Assembly (NCBI RefSeq): GCF_038900095.1
Contig: NZ_JBBMQQ010000004.1
Location: 62,001-126,000 of the forward strand
Reading direction: 5' to 3'
From: Hoeflea sp038900095
Lineage (GTDB): Bacteria > Pseudomonadota > Alphaproteobacteria > Rhizobiales > Rhizobiaceae
DNA length: 64,000 nt
This document shows positions 14,782 through 23,248 of the stretch, piece after piece. The notes under the pieces are model-generated. The model saw only the letters and a program-made list of their open reading frames with translations, made no database searches and was not told the origin of the DNA. The stretch's first letter is position 1; every line of letters starts with the position of its first letter. The position numbers and the translations under genes are program-made.

Positions 14782-16818
14782 CTAGTCCTCGTTGAGGAAA
14801 TCCTCGACCGTAAGCCCCTGGCGCCCTGCCTCCAGGTAGTCGTCGGTCGTGCGGGTGCGCGTCCGGCGCGGATTGGCAATGGCGAACGGGTCCGCACCGT
14901 CGCGCGACAGCGTTTCGAGCCGGCAATCCTCGCACATGTGAATGAGCGCGCGCCGCTCGTCGGTATCGAACATCGAGTTGCCCTGGAGACGGCGTTCCAC
15001 CGCGCGCAGCATTCCGCCCGCCGCGAAGGCTTTGCCGCAGGATGTGCAGCAGGCGGGCTCATCCTCATGCAGGGTTTGCGGTTGCATGACGTTGTTGGAA
15101 AGGTTGTAGCGCGGTTCCAGGGTTATTGCCGATTCCGGGCATGTCGCCTCGCAGATCCCGCATTGAACGCAGGCAGCCTCGACGAAACGCAGCTGCGTCG
15201 TCTCGGGCGTGTCGCGCAACGCATCCGCCGGGCAGGAGGAGACACAGGCCATGCACAATGTGCAGGCAGCCGCATCCACCAGCACGGTCCCGTACGGGGC
15301 GCTGTCGGGAAGCGGCACGATGCTGGAAGCGGGCTTGCCGCTGTCAGCCAGCGCGCCGAGTGCGGCGCGCGAGACTTCGCGCTTTCCGCCAAGCGGCGTC
15401 GGCGCGGCGCGTGAAATTTCCGGCAGATCGGGCAGGGCGTAGAGCGCGGCCTCAACCTGGTCCGGGTCGGCTTCAAGCAATGTCACAACCCGCCCGCCAG
15501 CGTGACCGAACCCGGCAAGAAGGCTTTCCATCAGCAGGGTTTCCTCGGCAACGGCGGCAAATTCCTCAGTCTTGTGAGGATCGCCCAGCACCACGATCTG
15601 GCGGAATCCGGAGGCCAGGGCCGCAGCCATCAGGTCATGGCCGACGCCGCTCGTCGCATGCATTTCCAGCGGGATGACCCGTGCCGGCAGGCCGCGGCCA
15701 AACCGCGCCATCGCTCCGATCAGCGGGGTGCCGTGGCTTGCGTCATGAAGCAGCAGAACCGGGGCCTGGCCACCGGCGGCAAGGTATATCCGCGCCAGCG
15801 TCTGCACCCGCGAGATCTGGTCGGTGCGCGCCGGGTAGGCATAGGCGACAGCGCCGGTGGGGCAATGGGCGGCACAGTTGCCGCAGCCGCCGCATATGCC
15901 GGGATCGACGACGACAATGTCGCCCTCTCCGGTGATGGCACCTGCAGGACATTGCTCGATACACTTGCTGCAGCCGGTTTTCCTCGAGCGTTCATGCGCG
16001 CAGATCGAGGCATCATAGGTGACATAGATCGGCTTTTCGAAGCTGCCGACGTAGTCCGACGCCTCGATGACTGCTTCCAGGATCGTCACGGGATTGCCGG
16101 GATCGGCCCTGAAATAGCCGTCACGGCCATGCGCCCGGTTGAACAGGGCAGTCTCGCCGGACATGTCGAATATGAGGCTGCAGGAGGTTTTGGCCCCGTC
16201 GCGCGGCATTGCGAATTCCGGCCGTGCGCGCGAGGACGGCAGCATCGAAGCGTAGCCATCGACAACCAGCTGAAAATCACCCAGCGATCCCTTGGCCGAG
16301 ACCACGCGCCCGGCAAAAATCGGAAACTGCAGCTCCGATGGCAGCACCAGATCGTCCGCCCCGGTCAGAAGCAGGGTCACCGACAGGGTCCGGTTCAGCC
16401 GCTGCGCGGCATCAAAGGCTGCCTGGCCGGCGCCAATCACCAGGCAGAGCCCGTCGCTTTCGATCGCCCGCAGCCGTGCGGGAACAGTCGGCACGTTCGC
16501 CGCAGTCAGAAGCGCTTCCATTTTGGGTGTCTTGGACGCCTTGTCCGCCGACCAGCCGGCCATCTCGCGAATATTGACGAAGGACAGCGCCTCGTGACCG
16601 GCTTCGGCGGCCAACTCTTCAAACAGCGGGCGCTCCTGTGTGCAGGCAATGCAGATCGGAGTTTCTGTGGAAAAAGCGGCCTCGAGGACCTTCATTTCAC
16701 CGCGGCACAGTTGATGATGCCCTGTCACTTCCACATAGGCCGCCCCGAGTTTTGCGGGGTCGACGGCCATGGTTTTTTCGCAGCTGCATACAAAAAGCCT
16801 GGTTGCATCTAAAACCAT
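14782..16818 (-). CDS. 678-aa poly-ferredoxin with Rossmann-like core and C-terminal zinc ribbon
   Basis: Large cytoplasmic Fe-S protein found next to FDH operons. In order: an N-terminal FVCSCEKT with C11/C13 plus C38, C56 and C59; a GAGQAAFDAAQRL nucleotide-binding-like turn (about 129-141); one ferredoxin pair (C273, C283, C286, C290; C309, C312, C315, C319); a ~190-residue flavodoxin- or hydrogenase-delta-like region (VLLLHDASHGTPLIG); a second ferredoxin pair (C519-C529; C550-C560); and a zinc-ribbon pair (C591/C594, C629/C632). It could carry four 4Fe-4S clusters and pass electrons to or from a soluble partner. The start is ATG 16818; an in-frame ATG at 16848 is less likely. It is divergent from DUF3305. 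The exact reaction is unknown. Confidence 0.85.
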   Translation of the reverse strand: MVLDATRLFVCSCEKTMAVDPAKLGAAYVEVTGHHQLCRGEMKVLEAAFSTETPICIACTQERPLFEELAAEAGHEALSFVNIREMAGWSADKASKTPKMEALLTAANVPTVPARLRAIESDGLCLVIGAGQAAFDAAQRLNRTLSVTLLLTGADDLVLPSELQFPIFAGRVVSAKGSLGDFQLVVDGYASMLPSSRARPEFAMPRDGAKTSCSLIFDMSGETALFNRAHGRDGYFRADPGNPVTILEAVIEASDYVGSFEKPIYVTYDASICAHERSRKTGCSKCIEQCPAGAITGEGDIVVVDPGICGGCGNCAAHCPTGAVAYAYPARTDQISRVQTLARIYLAAGGQAPVLLLHDASHGTPLIGAMARFGRGLPARVIPLEMHATSGVGHDLMAAALASGFRQIVVLGDPHKTEEFAAVAEETLLMESLLAGFGHAGGRVVTLLEADPDQVEAALYALPDLPEISRAAPTPLGGKREVSRAALGALADSGKPASSIVPLPDSAPYGTVLVDAAACTLCMACVSSCPADALRDTPETTQLRFVEAACVQCGICEATCPESAITLEPRYNLSNNVMQPQTLHEDEPACCTSCGKAFAAGGMLRAVERRLQGNSMFDTDERRALIHMCEDCRLETLSRDGADPFAIANPRRTRTRTTDDYLEAGRQGLTVEDFLNED

Positions 16819-16911
16819 TGGAACACCCTTGTTGTCGTCTGCAAACACCTTATACTTTCAACGGGAAGAGACAACCGTGATTGCCTCGAGACCGGGGAGG
16901 AACTGACCAGC

Positions 16912-17457
16912 GTGTCGCGGGAATTGACAATTATGCTGGGAGTGATTGCGGAAAAGCGGCAGTCAGTTTCGCGGTGGGCAAAGGACTACTGGATCCCCGT
17001 CGGTGTGATGCTGGCTCCGGCCGATCTCAATCCCGGCGACATCCTGATCAGCGATGAGCGAATGACCCGCTACTACATGGGGCGCGTCGATCTGACTTGT
17101 TATGCCGCCGACACCGAGGCCTATGTCGAGAATTTCAACAGCGGCAGCCCGGCGCTCTACGTGGTGCTGCGGCGCGACAGCGAAAACCAGCATCCGCTTG
17201 AGTGGTACGTCCAGAGCGTCACGGCGTCGCCGCACGCCGCCCAGGACTATGAAGTCGGCAGCGAAGACATCATCGAACGCCTGCCCATGCCGCCTGAGAT
17301 CACCGAGGCAATTCTCGAGTTCCTCGATGCCTATCATGTGGAAACGACCTTCATAAAGCGGCGGCGCGACAAGCTTGATCTCGAAGAACAGAAATTCGGC
17401 AAGCAGCCGATATTCCTGAGCCGGAAACGCTCGGACCGGGGGGATCTGGATGGCTGA
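16912..17457 (+). CDS. DUF3305 domain protein
   Basis: Protein of 181 residues starting at GTG 16912 with GGGGAGG 11 bases upstream. It matches DUF3305: the opening LTIMLGVIAEKRQSVSRWAK, a central EWYVQSVTASPHAAQDYEVG (typical of the family), and MPPEITEAILEFLDAYH near residue 130. The family is found almost only beside FDH and Mrp genes, with DUF3306 immediately after, as here (8-nt overlap). It is soluble, acidic, without cysteine clusters. No biochemical role is established; a part in cofactor loading or Fe-S delivery to FDH is inference from linkage. Confidence 0.85.
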   Translation: MSRELTIMLGVIAEKRQSVSRWAKDYWIPVGVMLAPADLNPGDILISDERMTRYYMGRVDLTCYAADTEAYVENFNSGSPALYVVLRRDSENQHPLEWYVQSVTASPHAAQDYEVGSEDIIERLPMPPEITEAILEFLDAYHVETTFIKRRRDKLDLEEQKFGKQPIFLSRKRSDRGDLDG

Positions 17458-18139
17458 GGACAAGGAAGGCTTTCTGGCCCGCTGGTCAAAACGCAAACAG
17501 GCGCAACTGTCCAATCCCGACGGTGAACCCGGCGAAGAGACGCCTGCGGTTCATTCGGTTGAGGTTGACGAAGAGCAGCTGCAAGCTGAACGCGCTGAAG
17601 CCGAGGCCAACCGTTTGGCGGCCGAAGCGGTTGATCTCGACGAGGTCGGTTACGGGTTCGATTTCTCGATTTTCATGAAACGCGGTGTGCCCGAGCTGCT
17701 GCGCAAGAAGGCGCTGCAGAAATTTTTCAACTCCAGCCCGGTCCTGGCCAATCTGGACGGGTTGAACGACTATGACGAGGATTTCAACAACCCGCTGCAC
17801 ATGGTCTACAAATCGACCTGGGATGTCGGCCGCGGCTTCCTGACCGAGGCCGAGAAAGTGCTGCAGCAGGCAACCGGACGGCTCACCCTGGATGTGCCGC
17901 CCGAAGACACCGTGCCGGCGGATCTGCCCGAATACCTCGAAGCGGGACCGGAAGATGCCCCGGCTGCAATCGACGGAGACAGCCCTGCCGAAGCTGCATC
18001 TGCCGAAGAGGCCCAGCCCGGCGTGGCCGAGGAGGCTGATGCCGCCACGATTCAGCCCGAAGCCGATACTCCGCCTGATCAGGAACCGGACCAGCCGCCG
18101 CAAAAGCGTGTCTCGATCCGGCAGCGGCTGAACGGATGA
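17450..18139 (+). CDS. DUF3306 domain protein
   Basis: Protein of 229 residues overlapping DUF3305 by 8 nt. The DUF3306 core occupies roughly 3-130: the FLARWSKRKQAQL start, a charged helix rich in Glu/Ala, then FDFSIFMKRGVPELLRKKAL and LNDYDEDFNNPLH. The last ~90 residues are a low-complexity acidic tail (repeats of PA, EA and DA) ending in a basic KRVSIRQRLNG. The contrast between acidic tail and basic end suggests a flexible interaction arm. It probably works with DUF3305; function is unknown. Confidence 0.85.
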   Translation: MAEDKEGFLARWSKRKQAQLSNPDGEPGEETPAVHSVEVDEEQLQAERAEAEANRLAAEAVDLDEVGYGFDFSIFMKRGVPELLRKKALQKFFNSSPVLANLDGLNDYDEDFNNPLHMVYKSTWDVGRGFLTEAEKVLQQATGRLTLDVPPEDTVPADLPEYLEAGPEDAPAAIDGDSPAEAASAEEAQPGVAEEADAATIQPEADTPPDQEPDQPPQKRVSIRQRLNG

Positions 18140-18147
18140 TGCCAGTG

Positions 18148-18393
18148 TCAGACGTTGGGGTCGGCCAGATGATTGCGCAACATCTCGCTATAGGCAGCGA
18201 CCATTTCAGCGACGAACGCCTCGTGGTCGGCGACGTCGAGCACGTTCTTGGCCACGAACGCGTTGTAGCGCGCCGCGCCGTACAGGAATGCCATGTGGAT
18301 GTCGGTCGCGGGAATTTTGGCATTGGCCGAGTTGGCCACGCGGATGAAGCGGTCCGCAAGCCTGACAAACTTCTCCGTTTCGGTGCTGTCCAT
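18148..18393 (-). CDS. DUF3144-like small protein
   Basis: Protein of 81 residues, helical: FVRLADRFIRVANSANAK, then MAFLYGAARYNAFVAKN, then FVAEMVAAYSEMLRNH. It resembles DUF3144 (conserved LYAAARFNAF motif). It lies on the opposite strand between DUF3306 (8-base convergent gap) and the Mrp gene, with which it shares a divergent promoter region of about 90 bases. It has no cysteines. Function is unknown. The family assignment is from memory and moderately sure. Confidence 0.65.
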   Translation of the reverse strand: MDSTETEKFVRLADRFIRVANSANAKIPATDIHMAFLYGAARYNAFVAKNVLDVADHEAFVAEMVAAYSEMLRNHLADPNV

Positions 18394-18482
18394 TGCATCA
18401 TCTCCTCGTCGCTCGTTTTCTGTCGAAGCGCCGTGGCCGGAACCGGAATGCGAACTGCGACAACTTCAATGCACTATCGGCC

Positions 18483-19658
18483 ATGGGGTACGCAGTGACA
18501 ATCTCCAAAGCCCAGATTCTCGAGCAGCTTAAACGGGTCAAGGGCCCCAGCCTGTCCGGCAACATCGTGGACCTTGGTCTGGTCTCTGACATGACCCTCA
18601 ACGATGACGAGGTCGTGGTCTCGATCACCGTTCCCGCCGGGCTCATCGACCAGTTGGAGCCGTTGCGGGCGGCGGCCGAAAGGGTCACGCTGACCGCATC
18701 CGGCGTTACCAGGGCAACGATCAGGCTTGTGCCGGACCGGGCAGGCAAACCCGCTGCTGCAGCATCCGCTCCGGTGCGTTCGGCCCCGACCGTCTCGCAG
18801 GCCGCGGCGGTTCCGCCACCTATGCAGGGACGTGCCGCCGCACCGCAACCAGCACCCGGCGCCAAGCTCCCCGTTCCCGGAGTAGGCGCCATCATCGCCA
18901 TCGCCTCGGGCAAGGGCGGGGTCGGAAAATCCACCACCTCGGTCAATGTCGCGCTTGCCCTCCAGGCCAACGGCCTGAAGGTCGGCATTCTTGACGCCGA
19001 CATCTACGGGCCGTCGATGCCGCGCCTGCTCAATCTTTCGGGCAAGCCGCAGGCTGGCGAAGATCGCATCCTGATCCCGTTGGAAGGCTACGGGCTGAAG
19101 GTAATGTCGATGGGGTTTCTCGTCGATGAACAGACCGCCATGGTCTGGCGCGGACCGATGCTGATGCAGGCCCTGACCCAGATGCTGCGCGAAGTGGCGT
19201 GGGGTGAACTCGATGTGCTGATCGTCGACATGCCGCCGGGCACCGGCGACGCGCAACTGACTATGTCACAGAATGTTCCGCTGGCCGGTGCCGTTATCGT
19301 TTCCACGCCGCAGGACCTGGCGCTGATCGACGCCCGCAAGGGGTTGAAGATGTTCCGCAAGGTCGATGTGCCCATTCTCGGCATCATCGAGAACATGAGC
19401 AGTTTCATCTGCCCCGATTGCGGCGGCCAGCATGAAATCTTCGGCCATGGCGGAGCCCGTGCCGAGGCCGAGCGCATCGGCGCGCCGTTCCTTGGCGAGG
19501 TGCCGCTGGTCATGGCGATCCGCGAGACATCGGACAATGGCACGCCCATCGTCGCCACCGATCCCGACAGCGTTCAATCCGGCATCTACCGGGACATCGC
19601 CGGGCGCATCTGGACCCGCCTTGGCGAGGAACGGATGCTGGCCGGAGACCGGGGATAG
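18483..19658 (+). CDS. Mrp/NBP35 (ApbC)-type Fe-S carrier P-loop ATPase
   Basis: Fe-S cluster carrier of 391 residues. An N-terminal MIP18-like domain (about 1-90, SKAQILEQLKRVKGPSLSG) is joined by an alanine/proline linker to the deviant Walker A GKGGVGKST (about 140-148). It also has the switch motif DMPPGTGD and the cluster-binding CPDC pair near residue 305 (FICPDCGGQHEIFG). It delivers 4Fe-4S clusters to apo-proteins. Here the clients are plausibly the Fe-S-rich FDH beta subunit and the 678-aa poly-ferredoxin. The start could be ATG 18483 or GTG 18495; the latter has GGGG 6 bases upstream. It is followed 3 bases later by tupB. Confidence 0.92.
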   Translation: MGYAVTISKAQILEQLKRVKGPSLSGNIVDLGLVSDMTLNDDEVVVSITVPAGLIDQLEPLRAAAERVTLTASGVTRATIRLVPDRAGKPAAAASAPVRSAPTVSQAAAVPPPMQGRAAAPQPAPGAKLPVPGVGAIIAIASGKGGVGKSTTSVNVALALQANGLKVGILDADIYGPSMPRLLNLSGKPQAGEDRILIPLEGYGLKVMSMGFLVDEQTAMVWRGPMLMQALTQMLREVAWGELDVLIVDMPPGTGDAQLTMSQNVPLAGAVIVSTPQDLALIDARKGLKMFRKVDVPILGIIENMSSFICPDCGGQHEIFGHGGARAEAERIGAPFLGEVPLVMAIRETSDNGTPIVATDPDSVQSGIYRDIAGRIWTRLGEERMLAGDRG

Positions 19659-19661
19659 GCC

Positions 19662-20369
19662 ATGCAGGATTTCGCAGGAGCATTCGGGTTGGCTTTCGGT
19701 TTGATCGCATCGGGCGATGCGGACCTGTTCGAAATCGTTGGCCTTTCGATGCGCGTCAGCCTGTCGGCCCTTGTCCTGTCGTGCCTCATCGGTTTTCCCT
19801 TCGGTGCCCTTCTGGTGGTGCGCAAGTTCTTCGGCCGCGGCATTGTCATTGCGCTGGTCAATTCGATGATGGGCTTTCCGCCGGTGGTGATCGGACTCCT
19901 GGTTTATCTCGCGCTGTCACGGGCAGGGCCGATGGGCTGGCTCGGCCTGCTCTACAGCCCCACGGCGATGATTATCGCCCAGACTTTGCTGATTGCCCCC
20001 ATTGTCGCGGCCTTGTCGCGGCAGGTTCTGGAAGCTTTGCAGGCCGAATATGACGAACAGTTCCGCTCGCTCGGAATCTCCCGCGGCCGCGCCATGCTGG
20101 CGCTGATTGTCGACGGACGTTACGGCCTCCTTACAGTGGCGCTGGCGGGCTTCGGGCGCGCTATCGCCGAGGTTGGGGCGGTCATCATCGTCGGTGGCAA
20201 TATCGAACACCTGACCCGGGTGATGACCACCGCCATTGCACTTGAAACCTCGAAGGGGGATCTCGGCATGGCCCTGGCGCTCGGCATCATCCTCATGAGT
20301 ATTGCGGTTTCGGTCAATCTTGTCGCGGGCACCCTGCGGGCGCTTGCCGAAAGGCAGGCCTATGCCTGA
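19662..20369 (+). CDS. tupB: Tungstate ABC transporter permease TupB
   Basis: Inner-membrane permease of 235 residues with five to six hydrophobic segments. The binding-protein-dependent EAA loop is recognisable as EALQAEYDEQFRSLGISRGRA in two pieces around residue 125-145, and GFGRAIAEVGAVIIVGGNI follows. This arrangement is typical of TupB/ModB-like tungstate permeases. It starts 3 bases after the Mrp gene and overlaps tupC by 8 nt. Co-location with FDH suggests tungsten (or molybdenum) supply for the bis-MGD cofactor. Confidence 0.88.
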   Translation: MQDFAGAFGLAFGLIASGDADLFEIVGLSMRVSLSALVLSCLIGFPFGALLVVRKFFGRGIVIALVNSMMGFPPVVIGLLVYLALSRAGPMGWLGLLYSPTAMIIAQTLLIAPIVAALSRQVLEALQAEYDEQFRSLGISRGRAMLALIVDGRYGLLTVALAGFGRAIAEVGAVIIVGGNIEHLTRVMTTAIALETSKGDLGMALALGIILMSIAVSVNLVAGTLRALAERQAYA

Positions 20370-21147
20370 CCCGACCCCGCTCATCCCGCATCCGGCCTCG
20401 GTTGCCGGGCCGCAGACCTCGCGCGACAGGATATTGCCCGGCTCGCTCAGGGTGGAGGGCCTGGCGCTTCAGGTTGCCGGAAAACCCCTGATCGATATCG
20501 ACAGGCTGTTGCTCGATCCCCGGTCGGTCACGATCATCATGGGCCCGAATGGTGCGGGCAAAAGTCTTTTCCTGCGCCTGATCCACGGTTTGATCGCGCC
20601 GAGCAGCGGCTGGATCAGCTGGGGCGAAGTCGCCTGCGGCGAGGCAACCCGCTCCACCCAGGCCATGGTGTTTCAAAAGCCGGTGCTGCTGCGTCGCTCG
20701 GTGGCTGCCAATATTGATTTCGTGCTGCGGCATCGCTCGGGCAACAGGGCCGAGCGCCGGAGCCGGTGCGACGAGTTGTTGACGCTGGTCGGGCTGGCCG
20801 GCCAGGCGCAACAGCCCGCGCGGCTGCTCTCGGGCGGCGAGCAGCAGCGGCTGGCGCTGGCCCGGGCGCTGGCAACACGGCCGAAGGTCCTGCTGCTTGA
20901 CGAGCCGACCGCCAGCCTCGACCCTGCATCGGTGCAGATGATCGAACAAATCGTGTTGGCCTCCAGCGCCGCCCAGACTAAGGTGATTTTCGTCACCCAT
21001 GACGTTGGTCAGGCACGCCGCCTTGCCGGCGATGTAGCATTTCTGCACCATGGACAACTGGCCGAGCATGGTCCGGCGGCGAAGTTCTTTGCCAACCCGT
21101 CATCCGAGTCTGCTCAAGCCTATCTGTCGGGCAGGATTGTACTTTGA
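20362..21147 (+). CDS. tupC: Tungstate ABC transporter ATPase TupC
   Basis: ATP-binding subunit of 261 residues starting at ATG 20362, which overlaps the tupB stop. Walker A GPNGAGKS (about 71-78), Q-loop VFQKP, signature LSGGEQQRLALARAL (about 160) and Walker B VLLLDEPTASLD are all intact, with the H-loop in VIFVTHDVGQA. The first ~35 residues (proline-rich) are an extension not seen in most ABC ATPases. It energises uptake with TupB and the periplasmic TupA. Confidence 0.9.
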   Translation: MPDPTPLIPHPASVAGPQTSRDRILPGSLRVEGLALQVAGKPLIDIDRLLLDPRSVTIIMGPNGAGKSLFLRLIHGLIAPSSGWISWGEVACGEATRSTQAMVFQKPVLLRRSVAANIDFVLRHRSGNRAERRSRCDELLTLVGLAGQAQQPARLLSGGEQQRLALARALATRPKVLLLDEPTASLDPASVQMIEQIVLASSAAQTKVIFVTHDVGQARRLAGDVAFLHHGQLAEHGPAAKFFANPSSESAQAYLSGRIVL

Positions 21148-21169
21148 TTTGTAACTGAGGAGAATGAAG

Positions 21170-21985
21170 ATGAAGCGTACCACCCTGCTTGGAGCTGCCT
21201 TGCTGTCTGTCCTGGCAACTGCCGCAGCAGCCGAGGATCAGTCGATCCTGGTCCAGTCGACCACGTCCACGCAGAATTCCGGCTTCTACGATTACATCCT
21301 GCCGATCTACAAGTCAGAGACCGGTGTGAGTGTCAACGTGGTGGCCGTCGGCACGGGGCAGGCGATCAAGAACGCCCAGAACTGCGATGCCGACGTGTTG
21401 CTGGTTCACGCCAAACCGGCCGAGGAAAAATTCGTCGCCGAGGGCTACGGCGTGGCGCGCTCGGATCTCATGTACAACGATTTCATCATTGTCGGACCGG
21501 CCGCCGATCCGGCAGGCATTGGCGGTGGCAAGGATGCCGTTGCCGCCTTCAAGACCATTGCGGAAAAGAAGGCGCTGTTTGCCTCCCGCGGTGATGATTC
21601 CGGCACCAACAAGGCCGAGATCAAGCTCTGGAACAAGGCCGGAATCGACATCAAGACTGCCTCGGGAGACTGGTATCGCGCCACCGGCTCCGGCATGGGC
21701 GCGACGCTCAATGCCAGTGTCGGCATGGGCGCCTACACGATCTCGGACCGCGCAACCTGGATCAGCTTTGGCAACAAGGGTGACTATGACATCGACGTCG
21801 AGGGCGATCCGGTGCTGTTCAACCAGTACGGCATCATCCTGGTCAACCCGGAGAAATGCCCGAGCGTGAAGGCTGACCTGGGTCAGCAGTTCATCGACTG
21901 GCTGACTTCGGCGCATGGCCAGGAGCTGATCGCGGATTTCAAGCTGAACGGCAAGCAGCTGTTCTTCCCCAACGCCGGCAGCTGA
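21170..21985 (+). CDS. tupA: Tungstate-binding periplasmic protein TupA
   Basis: Solute-binding protein of 271 residues with a Sec signal (MKRTTLLGAALLSVLATAAAA-ED; ATG 21170 chosen because GAGGAGA is 8-9 bases upstream, whereas ATG 21164 is too close). The mature start ILVQSTTSTQNSGFYDYILP holds the TTST...SG oxyanion loop diagnostic of TupA/WtpA-like proteins, distinct from ModA. Later motifs: VNVVAVGTGQAIKNAQ, RGDDSGTNKAE, and GMGATLNASVGMGAYTISDR. Selectivity for tungstate over molybdate is a family property, not shown by the sequence itself. Confidence 0.9.
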   Translation: MKRTTLLGAALLSVLATAAAAEDQSILVQSTTSTQNSGFYDYILPIYKSETGVSVNVVAVGTGQAIKNAQNCDADVLLVHAKPAEEKFVAEGYGVARSDLMYNDFIIVGPAADPAGIGGGKDAVAAFKTIAEKKALFASRGDDSGTNKAEIKLWNKAGIDIKTASGDWYRATGSGMGATLNASVGMGAYTISDRATWISFGNKGDYDIDVEGDPVLFNQYGIILVNPEKCPSVKADLGQQFIDWLTSAHGQELIADFKLNGKQLFFPNAGS

Positions 21986-21992
21986 TCAGCTG
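21979..21992. other. 14-bp perfect palindrome over the two convergent stop codons
   Basis: CAGCTGATCAGCTG spans the abutting TGA of tupA (21983-21985) and TGA of moeA (21986-21988, other strand), so the genes have no spacer at all. It is too short for a stable terminator and may be chance plus codon choice. Confidence 0.5.
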
Positions 21993-23248
21993 TCGATACC
22001 AAACCCGGTGAAGGGCAGGAACGACACCAGTTCGCCCTTCGCCACCGAGGTCACGGATTCCGTGATCTCGATAAGGCCCGTGGCCTGCCTCAGGCCGGAA
22101 ATCAGCCCCGACCCGTCGCGTGCAAATTTGTGTGCGACGGGTCGACCGTCGGGTCCGGGCTCAAGCCATCCCCGCCAGAATTCCCGTCGTCCTTCCTTCT
22201 TGCGCGGCACGTCGAAACCGGCCGCCACCGGAAACCGCACCGGTTCGTGATATGCGCCGCCGCCAAGCACGGTCAGAGCCGGGCGAACATAAAGCAGGAA
22301 ACAGACAAAGGCCGCGACCGGATTGCCCGGCAGTCCGAGAAAGACGCAATCGCCGATCTGGCCAAAGCTCATCGGCCGGCCCGGCTTGACCGCGATCTGC
22401 CAGAGATGCCGTGTGCCCAGGCGGTCAATCGCATTGATGATATGATCCTCGTCACCGCGTGACGCACCGCCACTGGTCAAAATGACATCATGGGTCTGGG
22501 CGGTTTTGGCCAAAGTGGCCTCGATCAGCGAAGCGTCGTCGGGCAGGATGCCGAGATCGGTGATCTCGCAGGGCAGGGTGCCCAGCAGCGCATGCAGCAT
22601 CGCGCGGTTGGAATCGTAAACCTGCCCCTGGGAAATCTCCGCTCCTGGTTCGAGCAACTCGTCGCCATTCGACAGGATTGCCACCCGGACGGGCGCGCGC
22701 ACCTTGACCTTGGGCAGGCCGAACGACGCCAGTGCGGCCATGTCCTGCGGCCTCAGCCGGGCGCTTTCTTGCAGCACCGCGCTGCCCTCCGCCACATCCT
22801 CGCCGGCGCGGCGGGCATTGGCACCGCGCTTGAGATCGAGCGGAACGGAGACGTGATCGCCATCGTCATCAACAGTGCAGTCTTCCTGCATCGCCACCGT
22901 GTCGGCGCCTTCGGGCATCGGTGCGCCGGTGAAAATGCGCGCAGCCTGACCCGGTTCGAGCCGGTACTTGCCCAGATCCCCGGCGGCAATCCGCATCACC
23001 ACCGGCATCGGACCGGTTGCGGGCGCTTGAAACGCGTAGCCGTCGACGGCGGAATTGTCATGCAGCGGCACGTTGCGGGGCGCAACGATGTCGGCAGCGA
23101 GCCAGCGGCCGGAGGTCTCGACCAGCGGCAGCTCCTCGATGGCTGCAACCGCCGACAGCCGGCCGGTCAGGATCGCCAGGCATTCCTCATGGCTGAGCCG
23201 GTCCTTGTCGGTAAGGAAACAGTCGTTCAACAGCTTTCGCGAGGTCAT
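21986..23248 (-). CDS. moeA: Molybdopterin molybdenumtransferase MoeA (gephyrin-like)
   Basis: Inserts molybdate (or tungstate) into adenylated molybdopterin. The protein has 420 residues, normal length. MoeA motifs: NVPLHDNSAVDGYAF near 60, IFTGAPMPEGADTVAMQED near 110, ILSNGDELLEPG near 190, DVILTSGGASRGDEDH near 255, and FLGLPGNPVAAFVCF near 320. It is the last gene of fdhD-mobA-mobB-moeA, all joined by 4-nt ATGA overlaps, ending flush with convergent tupA. Its presence beside FDH suggests a dedicated or co-regulated cofactor branch. Confidence 0.93.
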   Translation of the reverse strand: MTSRKLLNDCFLTDKDRLSHEECLAILTGRLSAVAAIEELPLVETSGRWLAADIVAPRNVPLHDNSAVDGYAFQAPATGPMPVVMRIAAGDLGKYRLEPGQAARIFTGAPMPEGADTVAMQEDCTVDDDGDHVSVPLDLKRGANARRAGEDVAEGSAVLQESARLRPQDMAALASFGLPKVKVRAPVRVAILSNGDELLEPGAEISQGQVYDSNRAMLHALLGTLPCEITDLGILPDDASLIEATLAKTAQTHDVILTSGGASRGDEDHIINAIDRLGTRHLWQIAVKPGRPMSFGQIGDCVFLGLPGNPVAAFVCFLLYVRPALTVLGGGAYHEPVRFPVAAGFDVPRKKEGRREFWRGWLEPGPDGRPVAHKFARDGSGLISGLRQATGLIEITESVTSVAKGELVSFLPFTGFGIDS

